NCBI GenBank assembly: GCA_902363515.1
Contig: CABJAN010000003.1
Span: forward strand, 175,108 to 239,107
Length of the DNA: 64,000 nt
Reading direction: 5' to 3'
DNA from: Bacillota bacterium
GTDB lineage: Bacteria; Bacillota; Clostridia; Lachnospirales; Lachnospiraceae
Shown: piece by piece, positions 31,465 through 41,041 of the stretch
How positions within the stretch are numbered: the first letter of the stretch is position 1
Layout of the letters: each line of letters opens with the position of its first letter
Notes under the pieces: generated by a model
Told to the model about the DNA's origin: nothing
What the model saw: the letters and a program-made list of their open reading frames with translations, nothing else
Databases searched by the model: none
Program-made: the position numbers and the translations under genes

Positions 31465-32346
31465 TTAATACCCAAACTCCACATACCCCTGCAGCCACAC
31501 AATTCCTTTGAATCGTCTTCCCACCAGAGGAACGCCCAGCAAGTCATCTTCATTAACGCAGACATCCATTTCCAGTCCATTGCAGCGAATCCGCATCTCA
31601 TAGATTCTATCCCCTGTGTCAGTATTGCAAACTCTGGTCACTTCTAAAATCTGCCCCATAACGTTATATAAATCACATTCCATTCCATAAGGAATAAAAT
31701 AAGTATCCACAATACTGTAAATATCCTCATTTTGCACCCTCTGGGAAATCATAGAATATGTATCCATATCTTCTATGGTGAGACTTTCCATAGCCTCTTC
31801 ATCTCCGTTTTTGGCAGCGGCTATTAATCGCCCTCTGTCAGCTGCATCCCGTTTTGACTGTTGTTCTTCTTCCTCCAATGTCATAACGGGAAGCAAAATC
31901 GTACCTTTTTTTGCCAACCCTGACAGGGTAATGTTATACACACTGTCTGAAATGTGCCCTCTGCTGCGCTGTGTCAGATATTCACCTGCATTTTGCAGAT
32001 AAAAAATTACAGTCACTCCAATGCGGAGGTCATCGCAGGCCCCCGCAAAGGATTCCTTCCCTGTATGTTTTTCTATGGTCACTTCTTCCTGCATGGTGAT
32101 TCCGGTACCTCTGAAATAAGGAAAATAATATTCCATTTCAAATTGATTTTCTTCATTGTATTCACCACAAACCGTAATCCCGAAATCACATCCATACATC
32201 TTTGAAAGTTCTGTGAACAAATGACCATTTCTGTCTTCTACTACAATTTTTTCATCATATGTCTGAATCACATCATTCAAAATTGCATCAAGCTGTTTCT
32301 TATCTTCTATTTCAGAAAACCCTATTGATTTTAAATAACTGTGCAA
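31465..32346 (-). CDS. DUF3881 family protein
   Basis: 293 residues from TTG 32346 (GGAGGTGCATCC upstream). The N-terminus (HSYLKSIGFSEIEDKKQLDA) and central segments match DUF3881, a soluble protein of Lachnospiraceae usually next to serS. It contains an ankyrin-like or helical insertion (RDAADRGRLIAAAKNGDEEA) and a C-terminal beta-rich domain (LEVTRVCNTDTGDRIYEMRI). Function is unknown. It follows serS by 14 bp and is probably co-transcribed. It is the first chromosomal gene to the right of the element. Confidence 0.85.
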   Translation of the reverse strand: MHSYLKSIGFSEIEDKKQLDAILNDVIQTYDEKIVVEDRNGHLFTELSKMYGCDFGITVCGEYNEENQFEMEYYFPYFRGTGITMQEEVTIEKHTGKESFAGACDDLRIGVTVIFYLQNAGEYLTQRSRGHISDSVYNITLSGLAKKGTILLPVMTLEEEEQQSKRDAADRGRLIAAAKNGDEEAMESLTIEDMDTYSMISQRVQNEDIYSIVDTYFIPYGMECDLYNVMGQILEVTRVCNTDTGDRIYEMRIRCNGLEMDVCVNEDDLLGVPLVGRRFKGIVWLQGYVEFGY

Positions 32347-32360
32347 GGATGCACCTCCAT

Positions 32361-33647
32361 CTATTTGCTTGGAATAATTGCTTCCATACCGCCCATATAT
32401 GGTCTTAATGCTTCTGGAATCTTAACAGAACCATCTACCTGAAGATTATTTTCCAAAAATGCAATGAGCATTCTAGGCGGCGCTACTACTGTATTGTTCA
32501 GGGTATGCGCCAGATATTTACCGTCCGGACCACTGACACGAATACCCAGTCTTCTGGCCTGCGCATCACCCAGATTTGAGCAGCTTCCTACCTCAAAGTA
32601 TTTCTGCTGTCTTGGAGACCATGCTTCTACATCTATAGATTTTACTTTCAAATCTGCCAGGTCTCCTGAACAACATTCCAATGTTCTCACAGGAATATCC
32701 AGAGAGCGGAATAAATCCACTGTATTCTGCCATAATTTATCAAACCACATTGGGCTGTCTTCCGGTTTACAAACTACAATCATTTCCTGTTTTTCAAACT
32801 GGTGAATACGATATACACCTCTTTCTTCAATACCATGAGCGCCTTTTTCTTTACGGAAACAAGGAGAATAGCTGGTTAATGTCTTTGGCAGTTCCTCTTC
32901 CGGAGTAATGGTATCAATAAACTTACCAATCATAGAATGTTCGCTGGTTCCAATGAGGTACAAATCTTCCCCTTCAATTTTATACATCATGGCGTCCATC
33001 TCAGCAAAGCTCATAACACCGGTTACTACATTGCTCCGAATCATAAATGGAGGAATGCAGTAAGTAAATCCACGGTTAATCATGAAATCTCTTGCATAAG
33101 AAATAACTGCTGAATGAATCCTTGCAATATCTCCCATAAGATAATAAAAACCGTTTCCTGCTACTTTTCCCGCACTGGCAAGGTCAATCCCATCAAAACG
33201 TTCCATAATATCTGTATGATAAGGAATTTCAAAATCCGGAACTACTGGTTCTCCATATTTCTGCACTTCCACATTCTCACTGTCATCCTTTCCAATGGGA
33301 ACAGAGGGATCAATGATATTTGGAATAGTCATCATAATGGTTCTGATTTTTTCTTCTACTTCTTTTTCCTCTGTTGATAATCTTTCCACAGTTTCTGCAT
33401 TGGCAGTAACTTTTTTCTTAGCCTCTTCTGCTTCCTCTTTTTTGCCCTGTTTCATAAGACCTCCAATCATCTTGGAAATCTTATTTCTTTCAGCTCTTAA
33501 TGCTTCTACTTCCTGCTTGATTTCTCTGTTTCTTTTGTCCAGTTCAATCACTTCATCCACCAGAGGAAGTTTACTGTCCTGAAATTTATTTCTAATATTC
33601 TGTTTCACCACTTCAGGGTTTTCTCTTAAAAATCTAATATCTAACAT
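32361..33647 (-). CDS. serS: Seryl-tRNA synthetase
   Basis: 428 residues, normal length for SerRS. The N-terminal long coiled-coil arm (residues about 25-105, with EAEEAKKKVTANAETVERLS) binds the long variable arm of tRNA-Ser. The class II core follows, with motif 2 FRKEKGAHGIEERGVYRIHQ. Motif 3 reads NNTVVAPPRMLIAFLEN in place of the more usual glycine-rich version; the arginine is kept. ATG 33647 has GGAGAACGAAG upstream. It is charged for the tRNA-Ser found at the other end of the window, among others. No T-box leader is visible; DUF4446 ends 32 bp before. Confidence 0.95.
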   Translation of the reverse strand: MLDIRFLRENPEVVKQNIRNKFQDSKLPLVDEVIELDKRNREIKQEVEALRAERNKISKMIGGLMKQGKKEEAEEAKKKVTANAETVERLSTEEKEVEEKIRTIMMTIPNIIDPSVPIGKDDSENVEVQKYGEPVVPDFEIPYHTDIMERFDGIDLASAGKVAGNGFYYLMGDIARIHSAVISYARDFMINRGFTYCIPPFMIRSNVVTGVMSFAEMDAMMYKIEGEDLYLIGTSEHSMIGKFIDTITPEEELPKTLTSYSPCFRKEKGAHGIEERGVYRIHQFEKQEMIVVCKPEDSPMWFDKLWQNTVDLFRSLDIPVRTLECCSGDLADLKVKSIDVEAWSPRQQKYFEVGSCSNLGDAQARRLGIRVSGPDGKYLAHTLNNTVVAPPRMLIAFLENNLQVDGSVKIPEALRPYMGGMEAIIPSK

Positions 33648-33679
33648 CTTCGTTCTCCTTCTCTTATTCCCATATTTTC

Positions 33680-34210
33680 TTAGCTAAATATATCAAATTC
33701 ACTTTCCTCAATTCCGAAATTTACAGCTCTTTTTAATGCCTCAATTTCTTCTCCACTAAGCATGACATACGATTCTCCATTTACGATTTCTTTGACATAG
33801 AGGAAACAATTTTCCCGGCTATGAATCGCATTCAGCAAAAATCCTGTGTTCTTTGAATCTAACATTGCCAGCACAAAACTCAATTTGCCTCCCATATCTT
33901 CAAAGGCATCGTACTTTACAATGCTGTATTTATTTAAGGCAAGTCCCTGCATTTTTTCCAGCTTTTGAATGTTTTCTGCATTAATCTCTGAATTAACTGC
34001 TAATTTTTCAATCAAATCAAATTTTCTCTTAAACAGTTTTTCCAGAGACTGTCCATCCTTCCCTTTCATAAAAAGAGCATATTTTCGATTTAGTCTGTTA
34101 AGTCCTAAGGATAGATTAAAAACACATACTAATAGTATAACCACAACTACCAAAAGCATAAGCAATAATATACCAGAGTAGGACTGCAGACTCTGTATAA
34201 ATTTATTCAT
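33680..34210 (-). CDS. DUF4446 family membrane protein
   Basis: 176 residues. One N-terminal membrane helix (GILLLMLLVVVVILLVCVF), a short coiled coil, then the DUF4446 domain (YSIVKYDAFEDMGGKLSFVL, then LLNAIHSRENCFLYVKEIVN). The family is regularly encoded beside chromosomal parB in Clostridia; function unknown. It starts at ATG 34210, 17 bp after spo0J stops, and probably shares the soj-spo0J transcript. Confidence 0.9.
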   Translation of the reverse strand: MNKFIQSLQSYSGILLLMLLVVVVILLVCVFNLSLGLNRLNRKYALFMKGKDGQSLEKLFKRKFDLIEKLAVNSEINAENIQKLEKMQGLALNKYSIVKYDAFEDMGGKLSFVLAMLDSKNTGFLLNAIHSRENCFLYVKEIVNGESYVMLSGEEIEALKRAVNFGIEESEFDIFS

Positions 34211-34226
34211 AAGTATATCTGGCTCC

Positions 34227-35153
34227 TTATCTTACACTTTCTAATAATTCTACAATACGTTCTAATTCATCCTGAGAATAATACTCAATCTCGATTCTTC
34301 CCTTATCTTTATTTTTTCTCCGAATTGCTACTTTTGAACCAACAATTCCTTTAATCTTCTCTTCCAACTGCTGATATATCAATTCCAAAGCCGGATCTTC
34401 TTTTTTCTCTGGCTTTTTCTCCGCTGGATTTAAAATATCCTTTACCAGCTTTTCGGTTTCTCTAACGCTAAGTTTTTCGTCAAAAACCTTGATTGCAGCG
34501 CTGTACTGCATTTCTTTGTCTTCTATAGCAAGCAGTGCCCTGGCATGTCCTGTTGAAAGCATCTCATCAATGAGCATTTGCTGTACTCTCTCATCCAGCT
34601 TTAAAAGTCTCATAGAATTGGTAACAGCAGTACGACTTTTGGATACTCTTTCTGCAATGGTGTCCTGCTTCAAATGGAACTCTTCCATAAGGCGCTTAAA
34701 TGCCACTGCTTCCTCTATAGGATTCAGATTTTCCCGCTGTATATTCTCAATAAGAGAAATTTCCACTGCTTCCTGTTCTGAAAAATCTTTGATAATAACC
34801 GGAACTTCCTTTAATCCCGCTAATTTGGAAGCTCTCCAACGCCTCTCCCCTGCAATAATTTCAAAATAATCATCCTTTTTTTGCACTAACAGGGGCTGCA
34901 GCACACCAAACTGCTTAATAGATTCTGCTAATTCCAACAATCCATCCTCGTCAAACTGTTTTCGCGGCTGTTTTCTATTTGGTTCTATTTCTGTCATTTT
35001 TACTGTTAAAACGTTTTCTTCTTTTTTTTCTTCTACTGTTTTCTTGCTTTCTTTGCTCGGAGTTGTCTTTTTCGCAGTTGGTCTGGATTTCATAGCGGTT
35101 TCACTTATCATGGCATCCAGTCCACGTCCTAATCCTCCTTTTCTTGGCGTCAT
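34227..35153 (-). CDS. parB: Chromosome partitioning protein ParB/Spo0J
   Basis: 308 residues starting [13 protein letters not shown], as in most chromosomal ParB proteins. The N-domain has [20 protein letters not shown], with the CTP-binding GERR motif, and [14 protein letters not shown]. The helix-turn-helix is [22 protein letters not shown]-terminal dimerisation domain ends [21 protein letters not shown] Lys/Glu-rich linker is present at about residues 20-50. It loads as a CTP clamp at parS sites; three perfect ones lie nearby at 36002, 36050 and 37222. It overlaps soj by four bases. Confidence 0.96.
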   Translation of the reverse strand: MTPRKGGLGRGLDAMISETAMKSRPTAKKTTPSKESKKTVEEKKEENVLTVKMTEIEPNRKQPRKQFDEDGLLELAESIKQFGVLQPLLVQKKDDYFEIIAGERRWRASKLAGLKEVPVIIKDFSEQEAVEISLIENIQRENLNPIEEAVAFKRLMEEFHLKQDTIAERVSKSRTAVTNSMRLLKLDERVQQMLIDEMLSTGHARALLAIEDKEMQYSAAIKVFDEKLSVRETEKLVKDILNPAEKKPEKKEDPALELIYQQLEEKIKGIVGSKVAIRRKNKDKGRIEIEYYSQDELERIVELLESVR

Positions 35154-35920
35154 TCTTCATCCTCCCTGTTTAAAACTTCCTCTGCTAAAAGGCGGTAGCT
35201 TTCTGCCCCCACTGACTTAGTATCATAAATATTAATAGGCATACCATAGCTTGGTGCTTCAGCTAAACGCACATTTCTCGGAATAATGGTTTTATAGATG
35301 GACTGATTTAGATTACTCTTTACATTCTCCACAACCTGCAGGGATAAATTTGTTCTGGCATCATACATAGTAAATACAACGCCTTCCATTACCAGATCCG
35401 GATTTAATCTTTCCTGCACAAGTTCAATGGTATGAATAAGCTGAGTAAGACCCTCTAACGCATAATATTCACACTGAATAGGAACCAGAATTGAATTTGC
35501 AGTAGTCATAGCATTAATGGTTAAAATATTCAAAGAAGGTGGACAATCCATAATAATAAAATCATAATCATCCTTTACCGTATCAATCTGATTTTTTAGC
35601 AAATACTCTCTTCCTTCTACTCCTACCAATTCAATCTCTGCACCTGCCAAATTTACGTTAGACGGAATCAAAGAAAGATTTTCATATACATTTTCTATAA
35701 TACAATCTTTTAATTCACACTCTCCTACTAACAGTTCGTACAGAGTTTGTTCTGTCTCATCTTTATCCACACCAACGCCACTGGTGGTATTCCCCTGCGG
35801 GTCAATATCAATCAGCAAAACCTTTTGGTTTAGTTCTGCTAAACACGCAGACAAATTAATGGCCGTTGTAGATTTTCCTACTCCGCCCTTTTGATTTGCA
35901 ATCGCAATAATTCTTCCCAC
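35150..35920 (-). CDS. parA: Chromosome partitioning ATPase ParA/Soj
   Basis: 256 residues, canonical ParA: deviant Walker [21 protein letters not shown], switch region [20 protein letters not shown]. It works with Spo0J in origin segregation and control of DnaA. The gene is the first of soj-spo0J-DUF4446-(serS), minus strand, with two parS sites in its upstream region. Compared with the element ParA it has the standard GKST motif. Start ATG 35920. Confidence 0.96.
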   Translation of the reverse strand: MGRIIAIANQKGGVGKSTTAINLSACLAELNQKVLLIDIDPQGNTTSGVGVDKDETEQTLYELLVGECELKDCIIENVYENLSLIPSNVNLAGAEIELVGVEGREYLLKNQIDTVKDDYDFIIMDCPPSLNILTINAMTTANSILVPIQCEYYALEGLTQLIHTIELVQERLNPDLVMEGVVFTMYDARTNLSLQVVENVKSNLNQSIYKTIIPRNVRLAEAPSYGMPINIYDTKSVGAESYRLLAEEVLNREDEE

Positions 35921-36001
35921 GTAAATTTCCCCTTATATTTCTTCTATCTATTTTGTTACAAATTCAATTATAGCACCTTTCCAAATCTATTTCTATAGCA
36001 A

Positions 36002-36017
36002 TGTTTCACGTGAAACA
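36002..36017. promoter_or_regulatory. parS: parS site 1
   Basis: TGTTTCACGTGAAACA, a perfect match to the Spo0J binding site, 82 bp upstream of soj. Confidence 0.97.
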
Positions 36018-36049
36018 TTATTTTATGTTTTTTATAAGTACATAGATAA

Positions 36050-36065
36050 TGTTTCACGTGAAACA
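36050..36065. promoter_or_regulatory. parS: parS site 2
   Basis: A second perfect TGTTTCACGTGAAACA, 48 bp from site 1 and between the divergent soj and hydrolase genes. Confidence 0.97.
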
Positions 36066-36087
36066 TTCAATGGATTTTAATCTTTTC

Positions 36088-36116
36088 TTGTACAATCTCT
36101 CTTTTTGCATTATAAT
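36088..36116 (+). promoter_or_regulatory. Promoter of the hydrolase gene
   Basis: TTGTAC (36088-36093), 17 bp, TATAAT (36111-36116), starting 23 bp after parS site 2. Spo0J spreading could affect it. Confidence 0.65.
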
Positions 36117-36216
36117 ATTAATATCTTTACAGTTAGTCTATGCATCATCCATAGACAGCTTTGAAACCTCAGACATAAACCGTTAATTTTTATTTATAGG
36201 AGGTAATTCTTAAATT

Positions 36217-37170
36217 ATGAAGAAAAACAAACATAAACTATTGACTGCGGGTATTCTTTTATCTTTGGCAACCGGTATTATTTATGTAATTAATAGAATT
36301 GTTTTTGCCACTGCTACTTTAAAAAACCTGTTAAAATCTTCTGCCGATAATTATTATGAATGGCGTTTTGGTAAAATCTATTATAGAAAAAAAGGACATG
36401 GAACTCCCGTGCTTCTGATTCATGACTTAAATGTGTACAGTTCTGCTTATGAATGGAACAAAGTAATTGATGAATTAGCGAAAACTCGCACCGTCTATGC
36501 AGTTGATTTATTAGGATGTGGACGTTCCGAAAAACCAAGAATTACCTATACCAATTATTTATATGTACAGTTGATTACCGATTTTATCAAAAATGTTATT
36601 GGAGAAAAAACAGATGTTGTAGCAAATGGATATTCTGGCTCTTTTAGTGTTCTTGCCGGTTATAGTGATACAGATTATATAAACAAGCTCATTTTAATCA
36701 ATCCTCCATCTTTGGCAAGTTTAAACCGAATTCCAAGTAAGCGGAGTAAGCTACACAAATTTATTTTAGAACTTCCCGTTTTTGGTACTTTAATTTATAA
36801 TATCCGCACCTGCCAGAGCAATATTCAGCTTCTGTTTACTGAGAAATATTTATACAATCCCTTCTCAGTAACACCGGAAATGATTGATACTTACTATGAG
36901 GCTTCCCATAGAAGTTTTAGCAGTTCAAAATTTTTACTTTCCAGCCTGGTAAGCGGATATACCAATAACAGTATTAACCATGCACTGAGTGAAATGAATC
37001 AAAGCATTACCATCCTTTCTTGCGAAGGAGAAAAAGAATCTGAAAAAATTGCAGAATCCTATATAACCTGCAATCCGGCCATTGAGACTTCCACTCTGAA
37101 ACACGCTAAACATTTGCCGCAATTAGAAACTCCGGAAAAATTTGTTGAACTTTTAAATATTTATCTTTAA
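36217..37170 (+). CDS. Membrane-anchored alpha/beta-fold hydrolase
   Basis: 317 residues. An N-terminal helix (LLTAGILLSLATGIIYVINR) anchors the protein, likely facing outward. The hydrolase core shows the oxyanion region VLLIHDLNVYSSAYEW, strand VYAVDLLGCGRSEKP, nucleophile elbow ANGYSGSFSVLAG (GxSxS in place of GxSxG), and the catalytic His in HAKHLPQLETPEKFV. Substrate is unknown. It is a lone plus-strand gene set between parS sites in a region where neighbours are on the minus strand, with its own promoter and terminator. Start ATG 36217 has AGGAGG upstream. Confidence 0.88.
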   Translation: MKKNKHKLLTAGILLSLATGIIYVINRIVFATATLKNLLKSSADNYYEWRFGKIYYRKKGHGTPVLLIHDLNVYSSAYEWNKVIDELAKTRTVYAVDLLGCGRSEKPRITYTNYLYVQLITDFIKNVIGEKTDVVANGYSGSFSVLAGYSDTDYINKLILINPPSLASLNRIPSKRSKLHKFILELPVFGTLIYNIRTCQSNIQLLFTEKYLYNPFSVTPEMIDTYYEASHRSFSSSKFLLSSLVSGYTNNSINHALSEMNQSITILSCEGEKESEKIAESYITCNPAIETSTLKHAKHLPQLETPEKFVELLNIYL

Positions 37171-37171
37171 A

Positions 37172-37214
37172 AAAATAACCATGAAGCACAGCACTATAGC
37201 TTCATGGTTATTTT
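37172..37214. terminator. Bidirectional terminator after the hydrolase
   Basis: AAAATAACCATGAAGC and GCTTCATGGTTATTTT form a perfect 16-bp stem with an 11-base loop and A/T flanks, able to end transcription from both sides. Confidence 0.92.
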
Positions 37215-37221
37215 CTTTCAA

Positions 37222-37237
37222 TGTTTCACGTGAAACA
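37222..37237. promoter_or_regulatory. parS: parS site 3
   Basis: A third perfect TGTTTCACGTGAAACA, three bases before the stop of the convergent DUF4340 gene. Confidence 0.97.
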
Positions 37238-37239
37238 TT

Positions 37240-38652
37240 TTATTCTTGCCATTCTTCAATCATACTATCAAAGGCTTCTAACATTTCTCTCACTTTCATT
37301 TTATTTGCCAGCATTTTATTTCCTTTAGAATCTACTATCAAATAGAAATTTGCATCGTATGAATAGTAATCCACAGTCACTTTCATTCCACCATTCATTT
37401 CAAACATAATTGTCATTTCTGAAGGATTGTTTGTTTCTGCCTCAATACTTCTACTCTGCCATTCCATACTGGTCACTTTGGAGAAAAACTCTGAAAATAC
37501 TGTTTTATCAACTTCTTTATCATTTAAATAATATTTCTGTTCTGATTCTTCTTCCTTTTTTGTTGCTACGTATGTTTCATTATTCCTTACAAACGTTACT
37601 TTGTCTAAATCTGCAAAAGAATAATCTGCAACCAAGGAACTTACCAAATCACTTTCATTAATTGTCATAATGCCTTCTGCTGTAGCTGCGGATATTGTAT
37701 AGATATATTTTCCATCTTTTAGCATAGCATAATAATCACCGGCTTCATTTTGTTTTCCGATATAAAACACAACATTTTTGGCAACTTTTGTTTCTTCTGC
37801 TGCTTCTTCGTCATCCTCCTCTGCAGTCTCTGTCACTTCATAATCAACACTCACTGCAACCGGAGCATCTAATCCATAATAAGCTAAATTATTTTTATCA
37901 TAAGAAACAAATTCCTGCCAGGTAACTCCACTGTAGTTTCCCATAAGACTGCTTACTTTCCCGCTATCTGCTGCCACAGAAGCGACATTCTTTCCAGCTT
38001 GAATTTTCTCATACGTCCATCCTGTTTCTGATGTCTCATCTTTTTTTAGCCTTGTGGTAATACCATCCTTATCTATTTCTACCTTCTTAATTTCTGTGGA
38101 TGAAATTGATGGAATTTCCTCTGTTTCTGCTAAATCCTGAATCTCAATGCAAAGTTTCTGTTTTACGGTAGAATCCACCAGATAAATTGGTTTTTCTCCA
38201 TCTTTTTTCATATAAAAGCCTCCAACGGCTTCATTATCATCACCAAGCTCCAGCAAAACCTCCTTTCCTTCTTTGTTTTGAACAGTAACCTTTACCTCCG
38301 GATTATCCAGACCGTATTCTGCTGCATCTTCTGGATTTTCAATTTCTCTGGAAGACTCAATAGAGGTTACATTTGATACAAAATCCAACATAGCAGATTC
38401 ACTCAGAGGAAACGCTTCATCCTCCGCATAACTCCATACATCATTTTCGTGTAAAAATGTAGAAGTTTTTCCATTATGCTCTAATTTAATTTCTGAAATG
38501 TCTTTTGCATCTATTTCGAAAACCGTTTTTACAGCCGCTTCCTGTTCTGTCTCTTCTTTACTTAAATTAAGTGATTTCAACACAAAATATAGTGCAGAAA
38601 AAAGCACGAAAACCGTAAGAGCAATGATTAACCCTTTTTTCTTCTTTGCCAT
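37240..38652 (-). CDS. DUF4340 domain protein of a gliding-type ABC system
   Basis: 470 residues. An N-terminal helix (GLIIALTVFVLFSALYFVL) anchors a large extracytoplasmic beta-rich part with DUF4340 repeats (DISEIKLEHNGKTSTFLHEN, and DAPVAVSVDYEV). Such proteins are encoded with GldG and ABC-2 permease genes and are thought to be surface parts of the transporter. An acidic insertion (EEDDEEAAEETK) is near residue 275. Last gene of a four-gene operon; start 38652 is one base from the GldG-like stop. Confidence 0.87.
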   Translation of the reverse strand: MAKKKKGLIIALTVFVLFSALYFVLKSLNLSKEETEQEAAVKTVFEIDAKDISEIKLEHNGKTSTFLHENDVWSYAEDEAFPLSESAMLDFVSNVTSIESSREIENPEDAAEYGLDNPEVKVTVQNKEGKEVLLELGDDNEAVGGFYMKKDGEKPIYLVDSTVKQKLCIEIQDLAETEEIPSISSTEIKKVEIDKDGITTRLKKDETSETGWTYEKIQAGKNVASVAADSGKVSSLMGNYSGVTWQEFVSYDKNNLAYYGLDAPVAVSVDYEVTETAEEDDEEAAEETKVAKNVVFYIGKQNEAGDYYAMLKDGKYIYTISAATAEGIMTINESDLVSSLVADYSFADLDKVTFVRNNETYVATKKEEESEQKYYLNDKEVDKTVFSEFFSKVTSMEWQSRSIEAETNNPSEMTIMFEMNGGMKVTVDYYSYDANFYLIVDSKGNKMLANKMKVREMLEAFDSMIEEWQE

Positions 38653-38653
38653 A

Positions 38654-40144
38654 TCACTGTTTTCTCCTCTTCATCCAAATTCCAAAGCCAAGAATAATCA
38701 CTGCAAGTGGAACAATCACAGTTACAGAAATACTCCAAAAATGAACATCTGTAGCTGGTATCAGCAGACTGCTGGTATCATAATCTTTAGCCGGAATAGA
38801 AACCATATTGACCTCTTCTGTATTACACATCCAGCCAAGAGAAGCTGCTAATAGTTCATAATTTGTTCCTGATACCATAGCATTCATGGTATCATCAAAA
38901 ATAGATTGAGAAGCAAAATAAACAATCTGGGTTTCCCTCTCCTCATCAACTTTTTCCTTTATCATGACACCTAAATCAAAGGGACCGGAAATATCTCCCT
39001 CTTCCTTCTCTATGGTCTCCATGTTTTCCAAATCAGTTTTCGAGTATGCACTGCCTGAAGTTTTAAGAATACTGTTAATTTCTAAGGTATCTCTTACCTT
39101 ATCCATCTTCTGAATTCCCTGAGAAAGAGCAGTGAGTACAAAGCGGCTTTCAGAGGATAATTCACTTGTAATTTCATTGCTTTCTATATCTGGAAGTAAA
39201 TAATACGGGTTTTGAGACACATAATGATCAGAATCCCCTTCAAACACAATACCATTTACCGGCTGAACACCGTAATTTTCCAAAACTCTGTTAAAATTCG
39301 TCATATCTTGATCTGTATAATTTGATACAATCAGCGCTTTTCCGCCCTGTTCCAGATATTCAATAATTTTATTTGCCTCATCCTCTGTTAAATCTTTTGC
39401 CGGAGCAAAAACAAAAAGACATTCTGCATCTTCCGGCACTGCTTCTTCTGTTAAGAGATTTAGATTCTGAATCTCAATATTTGCCTTTTGAATGGTCTCT
39501 TTCATATTTTCACTCATAGCAGCTTCTTCATGCCCTTCAAGGGTATAGAGAATTGGCATATCCTCTGAAATTACATAGTTCATGGCACTGGTCAGTTGAC
39601 CTTCTCCGTCAAATCCTGTTACCTGCTGTGAGTAAGTATTATAATCAATAGAAGTCTCATACATATCTGAATAATTAACTACTTTACTCTTATCTCCACA
39701 CACTACAATGACGCTGTTATTGCTGATATTATCCGATGTGTATTTGGATACAAAGGTAGGATTTACCGCCGGATCCTTTTGCTCTACCTGGATATGCTTA
39801 CTTCCTTCTTCATATTTTTCCAGCAATTTTTGTATTTCACTGCTTTCTGTTCCTTCCTGGGCAATGAAATAAAATGTAACATCTTTATCCAGTTCCTTCA
39901 GCATTTTTTCTGTCTGTTCCCCAATCGTAAAAAGCTTCTGGCTGCTCAAATCTATTTCTCTGTACTTAGATGGCAATTCCTGTATTGCCATATTGAAAAC
40001 AACCACACTGGCAATTACAATTCCGGTTACTGCCATGCTATAGGAACCATGTTTTAATCTTTTTTTATTCTTCTTTCGGTTTTCCCGCGCTTGTGCAATA
40101 ATTTCCCTGAAGTTTACTTTCTTCTTCAAATTTATTTTCTTCAT
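38654..40144 (-). CDS. GldG-like ABC auxiliary protein
   Basis: 496 residues with membrane helices near both ends (YSMAVTGIVIASVVVFNMAI near residue 35 and FWSISVTVIVPLAVIILGF near the C-terminus). Between them is a GldG/IFT52-like extracytoplasmic domain (LFTIGEQTEKMLKELDKDVT, then LEQGGKALIVSNYTDQDMTN). It matches the GldG family of uncharacterised ABC-2 type transporters. It follows the permease by 30 bp and precedes the DUF4340 gene directly. Substrate is unknown. Confidence 0.88.
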   Translation of the reverse strand: MKKINLKKKVNFREIIAQARENRKKNKKRLKHGSYSMAVTGIVIASVVVFNMAIQELPSKYREIDLSSQKLFTIGEQTEKMLKELDKDVTFYFIAQEGTESSEIQKLLEKYEEGSKHIQVEQKDPAVNPTFVSKYTSDNISNNSVIVVCGDKSKVVNYSDMYETSIDYNTYSQQVTGFDGEGQLTSAMNYVISEDMPILYTLEGHEEAAMSENMKETIQKANIEIQNLNLLTEEAVPEDAECLFVFAPAKDLTEDEANKIIEYLEQGGKALIVSNYTDQDMTNFNRVLENYGVQPVNGIVFEGDSDHYVSQNPYYLLPDIESNEITSELSSESRFVLTALSQGIQKMDKVRDTLEINSILKTSGSAYSKTDLENMETIEKEEGDISGPFDLGVMIKEKVDEERETQIVYFASQSIFDDTMNAMVSGTNYELLAASLGWMCNTEEVNMVSIPAKDYDTSSLLIPATDVHFWSISVTVIVPLAVIILGFGIWMKRRKQ

Positions 40145-40174
40145 ACCTGCAATCCTTTCTTTCCCCTGAATTTC

Positions 40175-41038
40175 TTAGCTCCAGCGTCTTTTCTGTATGC
40201 ACTGAATCGTCAAAAAAACAAAAATGCAGATAACGGAAAGCATATAGACTATACCTGTAATGTCTAAAATACCGCCTACAAAATTGTCAAAATGATTTGC
40301 AATCGCCAATAATCCCAATACCTTCTGAATTAGTCCAGAAAAAAGGGAAGCTTTTACAGCATAAAGAATCAAAACCACTGCTCCCATTCCTGCTCCCACT
40401 ACAGAAGAAAGCAAGGCATCTTTTGTCATCTGATAAATCACAAGCGCCAAAAGGACAACCAGCACTAAAACTGCCAACATGGAACTTAAAGCGGTATCCG
40501 AAAAGAAGCTTTCAATTCCTTCCATTACAAAGCTGCAAAACAATACGCCAAAGGTGAGAACCGCCGCTATAATCTGACTCTCTGTTACAGAAGAAAGAAA
40601 CAGTCCTACTGCAATCTGAGCGCATCCAAGGAAGAAAAATCCGAGGATTCCTGTATAGGCCATGGTATAAGACACCGTTCCATATTGTCCCATAATCAGT
40701 GGATACGTCGCTGCAATGAGAATGGGAATTGCATAAATTGTAATCATACTCAGATATTTTCCTAAAACCACCTTCCACACTGCCACCGGCGCAGTCAGAA
40801 GAAGCTGATCCGTCCGGTTCTTTTTCTCCTCTGCTAAAATTCTCATAGTAAGCACAGGTGTAATAATTAAAAACAAAAAGGTCACAGAACTTAACGTAAT
40901 GCCAAAATCAGGACTGGCATACTGCAGATTATAAGCAGTAAAATAAATCCCCAGAATCAATAAAATAAAAGCAATAAACACATATCCAGCCATGGATGTA
41001 AGATAACTTCTTAGTTCTTTTTTATAAACTGCCAGCAT
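40175..41038 (-). CDS. ABC-2 type permease (GldF-like)
   Basis: 287 residues, six membrane helices, including MAGYVFIAFILLILGIYFTA, FLFLIITPVLTMRILAEEKK (with the typical EEKKNRTDQLLLTAP motif after helix 2), ISILIAATYPL-type helix, and AIANHFDNFVGGILDITGIV near the end. It is the membrane part of the transporter with the ATPase encoded three bases upstream. Start ATG 41038. Confidence 0.9.
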   Translation of the reverse strand: MLAVYKKELRSYLTSMAGYVFIAFILLILGIYFTAYNLQYASPDFGITLSSVTFLFLIITPVLTMRILAEEKKNRTDQLLLTAPVAVWKVVLGKYLSMITIYAIPILIAATYPLIMGQYGTVSYTMAYTGILGFFFLGCAQIAVGLFLSSVTESQIIAAVLTFGVLFCSFVMEGIESFFSDTALSSMLAVLVLVVLLALVIYQMTKDALLSSVVGAGMGAVVLILYAVKASLFSGLIQKVLGLLAIANHFDNFVGGILDITGIVYMLSVICIFVFLTIQCIQKRRWS

Positions 41039-41041
41039 AAC

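Noticed and set aside
33640..33690. T-box leader for serS
   Set aside because: Only 32 bp separate serS from the upstream gene and no specifier or T-box sequence is seen.
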